A DNA stretch of 64,000 nucleotides, from contig NZ_CP133671.1 in the NCBI RefSeq assembly GCF_031326345.1, forward strand, positions 2,356,001 to 2,420,000, given 5' to 3'. How positions within the stretch are numbered: the first letter of the stretch is position 1; each line of letters starts with the position of its first letter. Made by a program: the position numbers and the translations under genes. This DNA is from Aureispira sp. CCB-E. GTDB lineage: Bacteria > Bacteroidota > Bacteroidia > Chitinophagales > Saprospiraceae. Below, piece after piece: positions 46,664 to 54,879 of this stretch. The notes under the pieces are model-generated. The model saw only the letters and a list, made by a program, of their open reading frames with translations, did not search any database and was not told the DNA's origin.

Positions 46664-46897
46664 TTACTTTTTCTTAGCTTTCTTTTTTTTCTTATTTTTT
46701 CCTTTTTTAGTGCTTTTCTTTTTAGCGTTCACTTTAGCCGATTTTTGAGCTAATTTTTTCTTCGCTTTTTTCTTTTTGTCCTTCTTTTTAGCGGCTTGCT
46801 TTTTGCTAATTTTCTTGCTTCCTTTTTTTAACTCTTTCTTCTTTTCTTTCTTTTTAGCATCACTTTTTGCAGTGCCTTTTTTATCTGTTTTTGCCAT
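46664..46897 (-). CDS. Lysine-rich histone H1-like protein
   Basis: Forty-two of the 77 residues are lysine, with Ala, Ser and Thr between, as in bacterial histone H1-like nucleoid proteins. There is no folded domain. It would coat and condense DNA by charge. The gene has its own terminator at 46618-46645 and a 386-base upstream region, which supports it as a real gene rather than a chance A-rich frame. Confidence 0.65.
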   Translation of the reverse strand: MAKTDKKGTAKSDAKKKEKKKELKKGSKKISKKQAAKKKDKKKKAKKKLAQKSAKVNAKKKSTKKGKNKKKKKAKKK

Positions 46898-47283
46898 AAT
46901 ATAAGCTTAAATTTTTGAGTAAATATGAGATTATTAGATAACCATTGAATATCTTCAATTGAGATAGTAAAAAATTTACAATTGGTTAATGTTAGATGCG
47001 AATATATTGTTTTATTGTAAACTAAATGTAAATTTAATGTTAAGTAATTGATAAATGATTAAAAAGTAATCCATAATTGGAATTATTTAGAACGCATAAT
47101 CCTAGGGAGAATGATGAAGGTGCGTGCATTTTGTTTTGAAATGAGCAGCTGTTGTATATACGATGTTTAGTGTGTTTGTTGTGTGAGAACTATTTTCTTT
47201 ATTCATTTTTTGTTTGCAAATGAAGTTTTTTTTTATTAATTTGGGACATTATTTTTATTTATAAAAAATAAATTGAAAAGAGA
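46898..47283. other. AT-rich divergent intergenic region
   Basis: These 386 bases separate the leftward lysine-rich gene from the rightward unknown pair. I see no frame worth calling. A TTAATTTG near 47235 is one mismatch from TAnnTTTG and could drive the rightward genes. No long inverted repeat or tRNA was found. Confidence 0.5.
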
Positions 47284-47808
47284 ATGAATCCTATCTTGAC
47301 CGAACTCTTGGAAGAGAGTAAGAAGTACATTGTTTTGTACGAAAAGCAAAATAATGATGAAAATTTAGCTGCTCAAATTACGCCTGCTCAGAAAGCGTAT
47401 TATAAGAATATTAAGGTTTTAATTCCACAGCTTGAAGCACTAGAGAAAGAGAAAGCTCCGTATTCAGGAGCGGTAGAATTTAACGAGATGTACAATAAGT
47501 ATTTTGCTTATTTGGATAAATTTACAAGCGTACAACAATCCAATGTTTCGGCTGTATTGCAAAGTAAACGCTTGCTAGATCGATTGCAAAAATTATACGG
47601 TATGATTTCGTCTGAAACGATTGAACGCCAAGTTCAGGTTTTAGGACAAAGAAAAAAATCGATGGATAAATGGTCGAATAAATTATCAGAGCAATTGCAG
47701 AGTGAGGAAATGAAAGTTAGTTTGGAAAAGCGCTTTGAAGAATTATTGCAAATTGCAAATGAGGCTATTGGCAAACAAGGAAAAGATACCATCTCTCTTA
47801 ATCTCTAA
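47284..47808 (+). CDS. Small helical protein paired with a large unknown protein
   Basis: This 174-aa protein is helical throughout, with coiled-coil character (NVSAVLQSKRLLDRLQKLYG, ERQVQVLGQRKKSMDKWSNK) and no membrane segment. It starts a two-gene unit, 13 bases before the 975-aa gene. I do not recognise the family. Its size and place suit a chaperone or adaptor for the large partner, which has a hydrophobic segment that would need shielding; this is inference. Confidence 0.65.
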   Translation: MNPILTELLEESKKYIVLYEKQNNDENLAAQITPAQKAYYKNIKVLIPQLEALEKEKAPYSGAVEFNEMYNKYFAYLDKFTSVQQSNVSAVLQSKRLLDRLQKLYGMISSETIERQVQVLGQRKKSMDKWSNKLSEQLQSEEMKVSLEKRFEELLQIANEAIGKQGKDTISLNL

Positions 47809-47821
47809 ACCTTAAATTATC

Positions 47822-50749
47822 ATGACAAAAAAAGAATTTCAAGAAATGGTGGCAATTAATGCTGCTTTAGGGAATAAATATGATGCTGTTTTAGCAAAGT
47901 TAAGAACAACATTAGACTTTGAAGTAGCGGCTACGGATGCCCTATCTATGGAAGAGGACTTTCCAGATAAAGAAAGCTTAGCTGAGTATATACAAAAAAA
48001 TATAATAGATCCAGTGCCTAAGATATTCTTAAGTGCTCCTGAAATTGATGAGAGAGAATTGGATATATCTGTAATTTTGAAGTATTGGGAAGATGAAGCG
48101 AATAGTCCTCGTTATCAAAAAAAGATAAAAGTCGGTATTCGATATCCAAAAAGAAGAGTACTTCTTATTGAAACACCTTCTAGAGGTTTTCTGTTGTATC
48201 TCATCGCTATTTTTACAAAGATAAAGGGACCAATAACTTTTTCAGAGGTATGCCAAAAGGTAAAATCTGCTGCTAAAAGTTTTGACGAAACAATTGTTGA
48301 TTATGTTACTGCTATTCGAGCAGAGAGAAAGAAATGGAGAAAGTATTATAGAAAAGTAGATTCTTTTTTAACGCCTAGATACGTAGAGATTTATAATAGC
48401 ATAAAAGATGTATACTTAAATGATTATATCTTAACTAAAAATGATTTTGAAGAAGGGATAGAGAAATGGAAAGCAGCGATACAGGCAGAGATGAAAAGCA
48501 TTAAGGCTTTTGATACAAAAGATTCTAATCCTGGTTTAGAAGGGGTGCCAATTGAGAAAGTTCAGTTTGAAAAATGGCTAAACAAGAGCTTTGATGATTT
48601 AGGGAGTGAATATCCTGTTTATGCTGAATTAAAGGCTAACTTATTCACTTTCTTTAAAGGATTCAAAGGACCTCTTGTACTGGGAGCTTTTGCTAAGTAT
48701 ATAGAAAAAGAAGGGGGGAAAATTGAAGTTCCTAAATACGATTTTGATACCTATAAAAGTATTAAGGATGACTCTGCAATCTATGACGAATTGAGTAAAA
48801 TATCTTTGAAAAGGGATGTGTTATTAAAATCTTTGGATAAAACGAATCCTATTTACTATAACCAAGATCCTGTTTTGAGTAAGAGTTTTGAAGATTTTAA
48901 GGCTTCTATAGAGGAAGCTATTAAGGAATGGAAGAACAATATTGCTGAGAAAATATATGCTATTAAAGTAGTTGGTTTGCCTGAGATTAATAATATAAAA
49001 CAAGATGTGAAACAGGGGTGTATTGGCTATTCAAAAGATATCTGTGATCAGCTTATAGCCTTAATTGACAAAGGATTTTCGGATGCAGCAATTTATAACT
49101 CTAGCAAGTTATTGAGAAATGTTAAAGATATTTTATCAAGCCAAAAAATTGTACCCAAAGATACAACTGTTTTGGCACAAGAATGGTGGAAAAAGTCAGA
49201 GGCTACGCTAAATGCAAATTCTAATTTGGTTCAAAAAGATTTATTACCTCATCCTATTACAATTGTTAATGCCTTTGATAGAAACATACTTCAAGGTGTT
49301 AGCCCTCAGGAATTTGATCGCTCTATGAGGAGATGGAGAGATGATATACGGGGAGCGATTAGTTTAATCGCTATTGACTTTCCAGAAGGCTCAACAGTAG
49401 TTGGAAAAGATTTGTTAGAGCATTTAAGTTCTTATTTTGAAAACCCTATTTTGAAACGTTTGTGGACGCAAATGAAAACTCTTTTGCCCAAAGGAGGCGA
49501 AACAGTTAAAATTGAGGGTTTGCAAGAAAAATGGCTAGCGGCTATTGCTGATGATAATTGGGACAATACTGTTTTAGCAGCAAAGGCGGATCAAAATGAT
49601 GGGATTGGACTCTTGTTTTTAGATTTTTATGAGCATTATGCAGACAAAAATAAAATTCAAGTTTTCTGTGACTCGGCTTATAGTTTATTGCCAAGTAAAG
49701 AAGAAATTGGATTGGCAATCAAGAATGCAATTAAAAAGAAAGCAGTAGTGCCTGGCCCTAGAAAAATAAATCCTATTAAGCAATTAGGGGAGCAGGTATC
49801 TATTTTAGATTTAAAAGACCAATATTTTGCTTTGAGAAATAATGTGTTAGATGGCTATCGAAATATTGTTAACCAAACAAGTAATTGGCTGACTAGCGTT
49901 GAAAATGTTTCTTTGGCTTATGTAAAAGCACATAAAGTATACGACCAATCGGTTACAAGCTGTAAGAAGTCGGCTCAAACACAAGCAGAACATGCCAATA
50001 TGATTCTAGGAACTGTATTTGTTGGTGTAGGTGTTGTCGCAGGTGCTTTTGTTGCACCACTAGTAGCTACAGCAGGTGTAGTCTCTGTATTTGGAGCCTC
50101 AATGGCAGCTGGTCCTGTCGCTGGGTTTGCTGGAGGAACAATTGGAAAAGCAATTGGTTCTAATTTTATGGCAAGTGCTAAAAAATTAACAGATAACTCA
50201 CAAACAGAGTTTGAATTTTATTTAGAACTCAAGCAAAGTTTCCCTAAAGATATAGCAAAGCTGAAAAATGAAATAGAGAAAATAATTACAGGTATTGACG
50301 ACAAAATCCAGTATTTGGCAGAAAACGGTCCTTCTGGAACAAAGGATTTAAGGAATCCTAGCTTTAATATAGAACAAGAAAAGAAACGTTTAAAAGAGGG
50401 AACCTCTGCCGTTAATAGTTTTATAAAAGAACTGAATACGGCCATTAATGTTATTCAAAGTCAGGCAATAAAATTGACACCTAAAGTGGAGGCAATTGAT
50501 GTCTTTGAACGGAATCTATATCGAATATTTATCAAAAATAACTTTGACATTAATAGCTATGGTGGTATTAGAACCAAAGATTGGGACGTTATCTGTGGTG
50601 CAACGTTTTTTAGATCTAGGTTGATAGGGTTTAATTTATTGACTGAAGATGATTTTATTGATGAAATATTCACTAATAGTGATGGTGAAAGTGATATGAA
50701 AAAACTCTTTCAATTTGCCAATTCAAAAGCAGAAGCTTATTTACAGTAA
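47822..50749 (+). CDS. Unknown 975-aa protein with glycine-rich hydrophobic segment
   Basis: The protein is mostly helical and charged, without a signal peptide. A single hydrophobic region at about residues 730-782 is rich in Gly, Ala and Val (VGVGVVAGAFVAPLVA, then GPVAGFAGGTIGKAIG) with small-residue spacing like the glycine zippers of pore-forming or membrane-inserting proteins. Coiled-coil segments flank it (KLKNEIEKIITGIDDKIQ). I know no family for it. It follows the 174-aa gene by 13 bases and is closed by a strong terminator. A contact toxin or membrane-active effector with its small partner is one reading; a membrane-shaping structural protein is another. Confidence 0.65.
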   Translation: MTKKEFQEMVAINAALGNKYDAVLAKLRTTLDFEVAATDALSMEEDFPDKESLAEYIQKNIIDPVPKIFLSAPEIDERELDISVILKYWEDEANSPRYQKKIKVGIRYPKRRVLLIETPSRGFLLYLIAIFTKIKGPITFSEVCQKVKSAAKSFDETIVDYVTAIRAERKKWRKYYRKVDSFLTPRYVEIYNSIKDVYLNDYILTKNDFEEGIEKWKAAIQAEMKSIKAFDTKDSNPGLEGVPIEKVQFEKWLNKSFDDLGSEYPVYAELKANLFTFFKGFKGPLVLGAFAKYIEKEGGKIEVPKYDFDTYKSIKDDSAIYDELSKISLKRDVLLKSLDKTNPIYYNQDPVLSKSFEDFKASIEEAIKEWKNNIAEKIYAIKVVGLPEINNIKQDVKQGCIGYSKDICDQLIALIDKGFSDAAIYNSSKLLRNVKDILSSQKIVPKDTTVLAQEWWKKSEATLNANSNLVQKDLLPHPITIVNAFDRNILQGVSPQEFDRSMRRWRDDIRGAISLIAIDFPEGSTVVGKDLLEHLSSYFENPILKRLWTQMKTLLPKGGETVKIEGLQEKWLAAIADDNWDNTVLAAKADQNDGIGLLFLDFYEHYADKNKIQVFCDSAYSLLPSKEEIGLAIKNAIKKKAVVPGPRKINPIKQLGEQVSILDLKDQYFALRNNVLDGYRNIVNQTSNWLTSVENVSLAYVKAHKVYDQSVTSCKKSAQTQAEHANMILGTVFVGVGVVAGAFVAPLVATAGVVSVFGASMAAGPVAGFAGGTIGKAIGSNFMASAKKLTDNSQTEFEFYLELKQSFPKDIAKLKNEIEKIITGIDDKIQYLAENGPSGTKDLRNPSFNIEQEKKRLKEGTSAVNSFIKELNTAINVIQSQAIKLTPKVEAIDVFERNLYRIFIKNNFDINSYGGIRTKDWDVICGATFFRSRLIGFNLLTEDDFIDEIFTNSDGESDMKKLFQFANSKAEAYLQ

Positions 50750-50760
50750 CTAAATTCAGA

Positions 50761-50789
50761 AATAGTCTTGAGAATATCTCAAGACTATT
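50761..50789 (+). terminator. Perfect 12-bp hairpin terminator
   Basis: AATAGTCTTGAG pairs with CTCAAGACTATT around the loop AATAT, 11 bases after the stop of the 975-aa gene. It separates that unit from the lipoprotein gene. Confidence 0.85.
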
Positions 50790-50805
50790 TCTCAAATAGA
50801 GCATC

Positions 50806-51873
50806 ATGAAATATACATTCGTTTTTTGTTTATTGATAAGTTTGGTCGCTTGTAATATTCCTATAATTTCTACTTACGAAGGCGGAGCGGTAGGCGAATT
50901 CAAATTATCAGAAAAAGACAAAGAGGATTTGAAGCATCATCGGACAATAAGTTTAAGAATTAAAGGGCAAGCAGAAGAATTGGAATTATTAAAACAGTTG
51001 TCCTCTAAAAAAATTAGCAGTTTGTCCTTAAGTTATTCGGAGTCGTTTAGCTTGGATACATCTGCCTTAGAATACCTTAATTTTACAACACCAGTAGCTG
51101 TTTATTGGGGAACTGGGATATATGGAAAAACAGATTCCATATTTGATAAGGCTTTGATGAAACGCATTAGTCCCCATGATTTATCGGTGCATTATAATTT
51201 TGAAAGCAGGCATTTAACAGATTTACTGATTCAAATGTTGCCTTCGTATAAAAAATTGACGGCTTTGTGGTTGAGTAATTTTAACTCCTTCGCCTTTCCT
51301 GAGACACATCCTCAGCAAGGAGTATTGGAGGCGGTACTAGATGCTTTGTTGGTGGAGAAAAAGCTAAAAAGCTGGCGCTTGGGAATAGAAGGGCTGGATT
51401 CGATTCCATATAGAATCGGAGCACTGAAGCAATTAGAATTGTTGGATCTTTCTCATGGCGCTTTTGAAAGCTTACCCAGTAGTTTGGGACAATTGACAAA
51501 ATTGACAAGTTTGATTATTCAGAGAAACAGCAATTTAACACAACTACCTGAAAGCATTGGAAACCTAAGAAAACTAGATCAATTATACCTTAGTGAAAAT
51601 CAATTAAAAAACCTACCATCGAGTATAGGGAAACTAAAAAAGTTGCACACATTGTATTTATATAACAATCAATTAGAAGAAATTGGAGCTTTTATTGGTG
51701 AGCTAACAAAATTAGAAGATTTGAGGCTAAGTCATAACCAATTGAAAACACTACCAGAAGAAATTAAAAATTTGAAAAACTTGATTGAATTACACTTGTC
51801 GGACAACCCCATCTCTAAAGCAGAACAGGAACGAATAAAGAGCTTGTTGCCAAATACTACGATTTATTTTTAA
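50806..51873 (+). CDS. Leucine-rich-repeat lipoprotein
   Basis: This 355-aa protein has a lipoprotein signal, MKYTFVFCLLISLVAC, with the lipobox Cys at residue 16, so it should be anchored to the envelope. Residues 200-345 hold at least five repeats of the form LPxxIGxLxxLxxLxLxxN (for example LTQLPESIGNLRKLDQLYLS), which make a curved binding surface. The first half (50-200) is diverged. Such proteins bind other proteins; the ligand is unknown. It stands alone between two terminator-like hairpins, upstream of the type I restriction genes. Confidence 0.85.
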   Translation: MKYTFVFCLLISLVACNIPIISTYEGGAVGEFKLSEKDKEDLKHHRTISLRIKGQAEELELLKQLSSKKISSLSLSYSESFSLDTSALEYLNFTTPVAVYWGTGIYGKTDSIFDKALMKRISPHDLSVHYNFESRHLTDLLIQMLPSYKKLTALWLSNFNSFAFPETHPQQGVLEAVLDALLVEKKLKSWRLGIEGLDSIPYRIGALKQLELLDLSHGAFESLPSSLGQLTKLTSLIIQRNSNLTQLPESIGNLRKLDQLYLSENQLKNLPSSIGKLKKLHTLYLYNNQLEEIGAFIGELTKLEDLRLSHNQLKTLPEEIKNLKNLIELHLSDNPISKAEQERIKSLLPNTTIYF

Positions 51874-51979
51874 AGGAAGTTTGAAACTTTTTTGTATAAA
51901 GTTTCGTGTAATATGACTTTATTTAGTAGTTTTCTCAAGATAGCATTGAATTGAAGATTGTAAGGACTAAACACAAATA

Positions 51980-53569
51980 ATGTCAGAAGAACACAAAAAA
52001 CAGCTGGAGCAACAGCTTTGGAATATTGCCAATACCCTAAGAGGGAAAATGAATGCGGATGAATTTAGAGACTATATTTTAGGCTTTATTTTTTACAAAT
52101 ACCTATCTGAAAAAATGCACTTGTACGCCAATCGCTTGTTGGCAGGGGAGGACATCGAAGAATATACACAGATAGACGAAGCTTCCGCAGAAGGAGAAGA
52201 ATATTTGACAGCGATTAGAACAGAAGCGGTGGAAACCTTGGGTTTTTTCTTAAAACCTAGCGAATTGTTTCATCAAGTGGCACTACGTGGCGCTGCTCAA
52301 GCAGAAGATGAAAATGCCGAAGCTCAAAGCAATTTTATTTTGCAAGATTTGACCGATATTTTGAAGAGTATCGAACAGAGTACGATGGGCGCAGGGAGCG
52401 AGGACGATTTTGAGCAATTGTTTGAAGATTTGGATTTGACCTCGACTAAATTAGGGCGCACGGAAAAGGACAAAAATACCTTGGTGGCAAAAGTCTTGGC
52501 GCATTTGGATAAAATTGATTTTAAGTTAGAAGATACCGAAGCCGATGTGTTGGGCGATGCCTACGAATATTTGATTGGGCAGTTTGCGAGTGGAGCAGGG
52601 AAGAAGGCAGGGGAATTTTATACGCCACAACAGGTGTCTATGGTCTTGGCTAAGATTGTGACCACCAACAAAACAAAATTGAAATCGGTTTACGATCCCA
52701 CTTGTGGCTCTGGGTCTTTGTTGTTGCGAGTTGCCAAAGAAGTACAACAAGTTTCTACCTTTTATGGGCAAGAAATGAACCGTACGACCTACAATTTGGC
52801 TCGTATGAATATGATCATGCACGATGTTCATTATAGTAAGTTTGACATCAAGCAAGAAGATACCCTAGAGAAACCACAACACCCGAACTTAAAAGCGGAA
52901 GCCATTGTGGCGAATCCTCCTTTTTCTGCCAAGTGGTCGGCAAATCCTTTGCACAACAACGACGACCGTTTTTCTGCTTATGGCAAATTAGCCCCTAAAT
53001 CCAAGGCAGATTTTGCCTTTGTGCAACACATGATTCATCATTTGGATGAAGCTGGCACAATGGCGATTGTTTTGCCACACGGGGTTTTGTTCCGTGGTGC
53101 AGCGGAGGGCTTGATTCGTCAACATTTGATTGAAACTTGCAATTACTTGGATGCGGTGATTGGCTTGCCTGCCAATATCTTTTATGGAACTAATATTCCA
53201 ACTTGTATTTTGGTTCTGAAGAAAAAACGAAAAGATATAGATAATATTCTATTTATAGATGCTAGTCAAGGATATGAAAAAGGAACTAATCAATATATTT
53301 TGAGACCAGAAGATATTAGTAAAATTATAGACACTTATAGAAATCGCAAAATAGAAGATAAGTATAGTTATGTAGCTCCTATAACTGAAATTATAGAGAA
53401 TGATTATAACCTTAATATTCCTAGATATGTAGATACATTTGAAGAAGAAGAAATTATAGATCTAAGAAGTGTTTCAAAAAAGATAAAAACTCTTAATAAA
53501 GATATTGCCAATTCAGATAAAATCATTGCTGCTTTTTGTAAAGAATTAAATCTTGATACCCCATTTTAA
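51980..53569 (+). CDS. hsdM: Type I restriction-modification methyltransferase subunit HsdM
   Basis: This 529-aa protein has the usual length and motifs: N-terminal helices EEHKKQLEQQLWNIANTLRG, AdoMet motif DPTCGSGSLLL, catalytic NPPFSAKW and the downstream VLPHGVLFRG. It methylates adenine as part of the M2S1 complex. The final 110 codons (from about 53220) are clearly more AT-rich than the rest, and the same composition continues into hsdS. hsdS follows after 10 bases and hsdR after that, so this is a complete hsdMSR order. Confidence 0.95.
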   Translation: MSEEHKKQLEQQLWNIANTLRGKMNADEFRDYILGFIFYKYLSEKMHLYANRLLAGEDIEEYTQIDEASAEGEEYLTAIRTEAVETLGFFLKPSELFHQVALRGAAQAEDENAEAQSNFILQDLTDILKSIEQSTMGAGSEDDFEQLFEDLDLTSTKLGRTEKDKNTLVAKVLAHLDKIDFKLEDTEADVLGDAYEYLIGQFASGAGKKAGEFYTPQQVSMVLAKIVTTNKTKLKSVYDPTCGSGSLLLRVAKEVQQVSTFYGQEMNRTTYNLARMNMIMHDVHYSKFDIKQEDTLEKPQHPNLKAEAIVANPPFSAKWSANPLHNNDDRFSAYGKLAPKSKADFAFVQHMIHHLDEAGTMAIVLPHGVLFRGAAEGLIRQHLIETCNYLDAVIGLPANIFYGTNIPTCILVLKKKRKDIDNILFIDASQGYEKGTNQYILRPEDISKIIDTYRNRKIEDKYSYVAPITEIIENDYNLNIPRYVDTFEEEEIIDLRSVSKKIKTLNKDIANSDKIIAAFCKELNLDTPF

Positions 53570-53579
53570 TATAGAACCA

Positions 53580-54863
53580 ATGAATATTGTTGAGCAAAAA
53601 ATAAAAAAAACTAAATTTCCAATATTACGATTTTTAGATTTTACTGATAGTTGGATATCTATTTCAGTAGAAGAAATTGTTAATAGAGTCTCTAAACCTG
53701 TAGATGTAAAAGAAACAACTCTTTATCAATAAATTGGAATTCGATCACATGGGAAGGGTATTTTTTATAAAGAACCTGTCACAGGAAAAATATTAGGGAA
53801 TAAAAGAGTCTTTTGGGTTCAGCCTGATATGTTTATTGTCAATATTGTATTTGCTTGGGAACATGCAGTTGCAAGAACAACAGAAAAGGAATTAGGGATG
53901 ATTGCTTCTCATCGTTTCCCAATGTATAAGCCAATAAAAGATAAAGTTAATCTAGATTTTCTTATGTATTTTTTCCTAAGAAAGAAAGGTAAACATCTAT
54001 TAGGGTTAGCATCTCCTGGAGGAGCAGGTAGAAATAAGACATTAGGTCAACAAGCATTTGCTAAGTTGAAGGTAAATATTCCCACCCTCCCAGAACAACA
54101 AAAAATAGCCAACTTCCTATCTTCGGTAGACAAAAAAATCGAACAGCTCCGCCAAAAAGTAAGCCTCTTGGAGGACTACAAAAAAGGGGTAATGCAGCAG
54201 ATTTTTAGTCAGAAAATTCGCTTTAAGGATGATAATGGGGAGGCGTTTGCGGATTGGGAGGTTAAGAGGTTTGGAGAAATATTTTCTTTTATTCGCACAA
54301 ATTCATTTTCTCGTAATCTTTTAAACTATGATTCTGGTGAGGTCAAGAATATTCATTATGGAGATATACATACTAAATTTAAAGGCTTACTAGATTTATC
54401 AAAAGAGAAAGTTCCATATCTAAATCAAGAAGTAGATATTTCTAAAGTTGCGGAAGAGGATTATTGTCAAGAAGGGGATTTAGTTATTGCTGATGCATCT
54501 GAAGATTATGCAGATATAGGAAAGTCAATAGAGGTTGTAAATTTAAATAATGAAAGGTTAGTTGCTGGTTTACATACATATATAGCTCGTTCAAATACAA
54601 AAATGGCATTAGGTTTTAAGTCTTATCTGATGCAATGCTGGGATATTAGACATAAAGTTATGGTAATAGCCACAGGTGTTTCTGTCTTAGGTATATCTAA
54701 AACAAATTTATCAAAGATAACGATAGAGTTTCCTTGTGTAAAAGAACAACAAAAAATAGCCAATTTCCTAAGCAGCATAGACGATAAAATACAACAAAGC
54801 CAACAACAATTAGAGAAAACCAAACAATTCAAAAAAGGCTTGTTACAGCAATTATTTGTATAA
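53580..54863 (+). pseudogene. hsdS: Type I specificity subunit HsdS, broken by an in-frame TAA at codon 51
   Basis: Reading from the ATG at 53580 gives a normal HsdS start (FPILRFLDFTDSW) and runs to 54863, 427 codons in all, but codon 51 (53730-53732) is TAA. The residues around it, ETTLYQ-stop-IGIRSHGKG, match a typical recognition-domain segment with Glu or Gln at that place, so one base change explains it. The two conserved spacers are intact and repeat each other: EQQKIANFLSSVDKKIEQLR and EQQKIANFLSSIDDKIQQSQ. A restart at the ATG at 53829 would give 344 aa with most of the first recognition domain gone. Without HsdS the complex neither methylates nor cuts, unless the stop is read through or is a sequencing error. 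Confidence 0.85.
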
Positions 54864-54879
54864 TAAAACGCCCTAAGAC

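Noticed and set aside
51883-51905. GAAACTTT/AAAGTTTC hairpin after the lipoprotein gene as a terminator
   Set aside because: The stem is only A/T-rich with two G-C pairs and no T run follows, so support is too weak for a feature.
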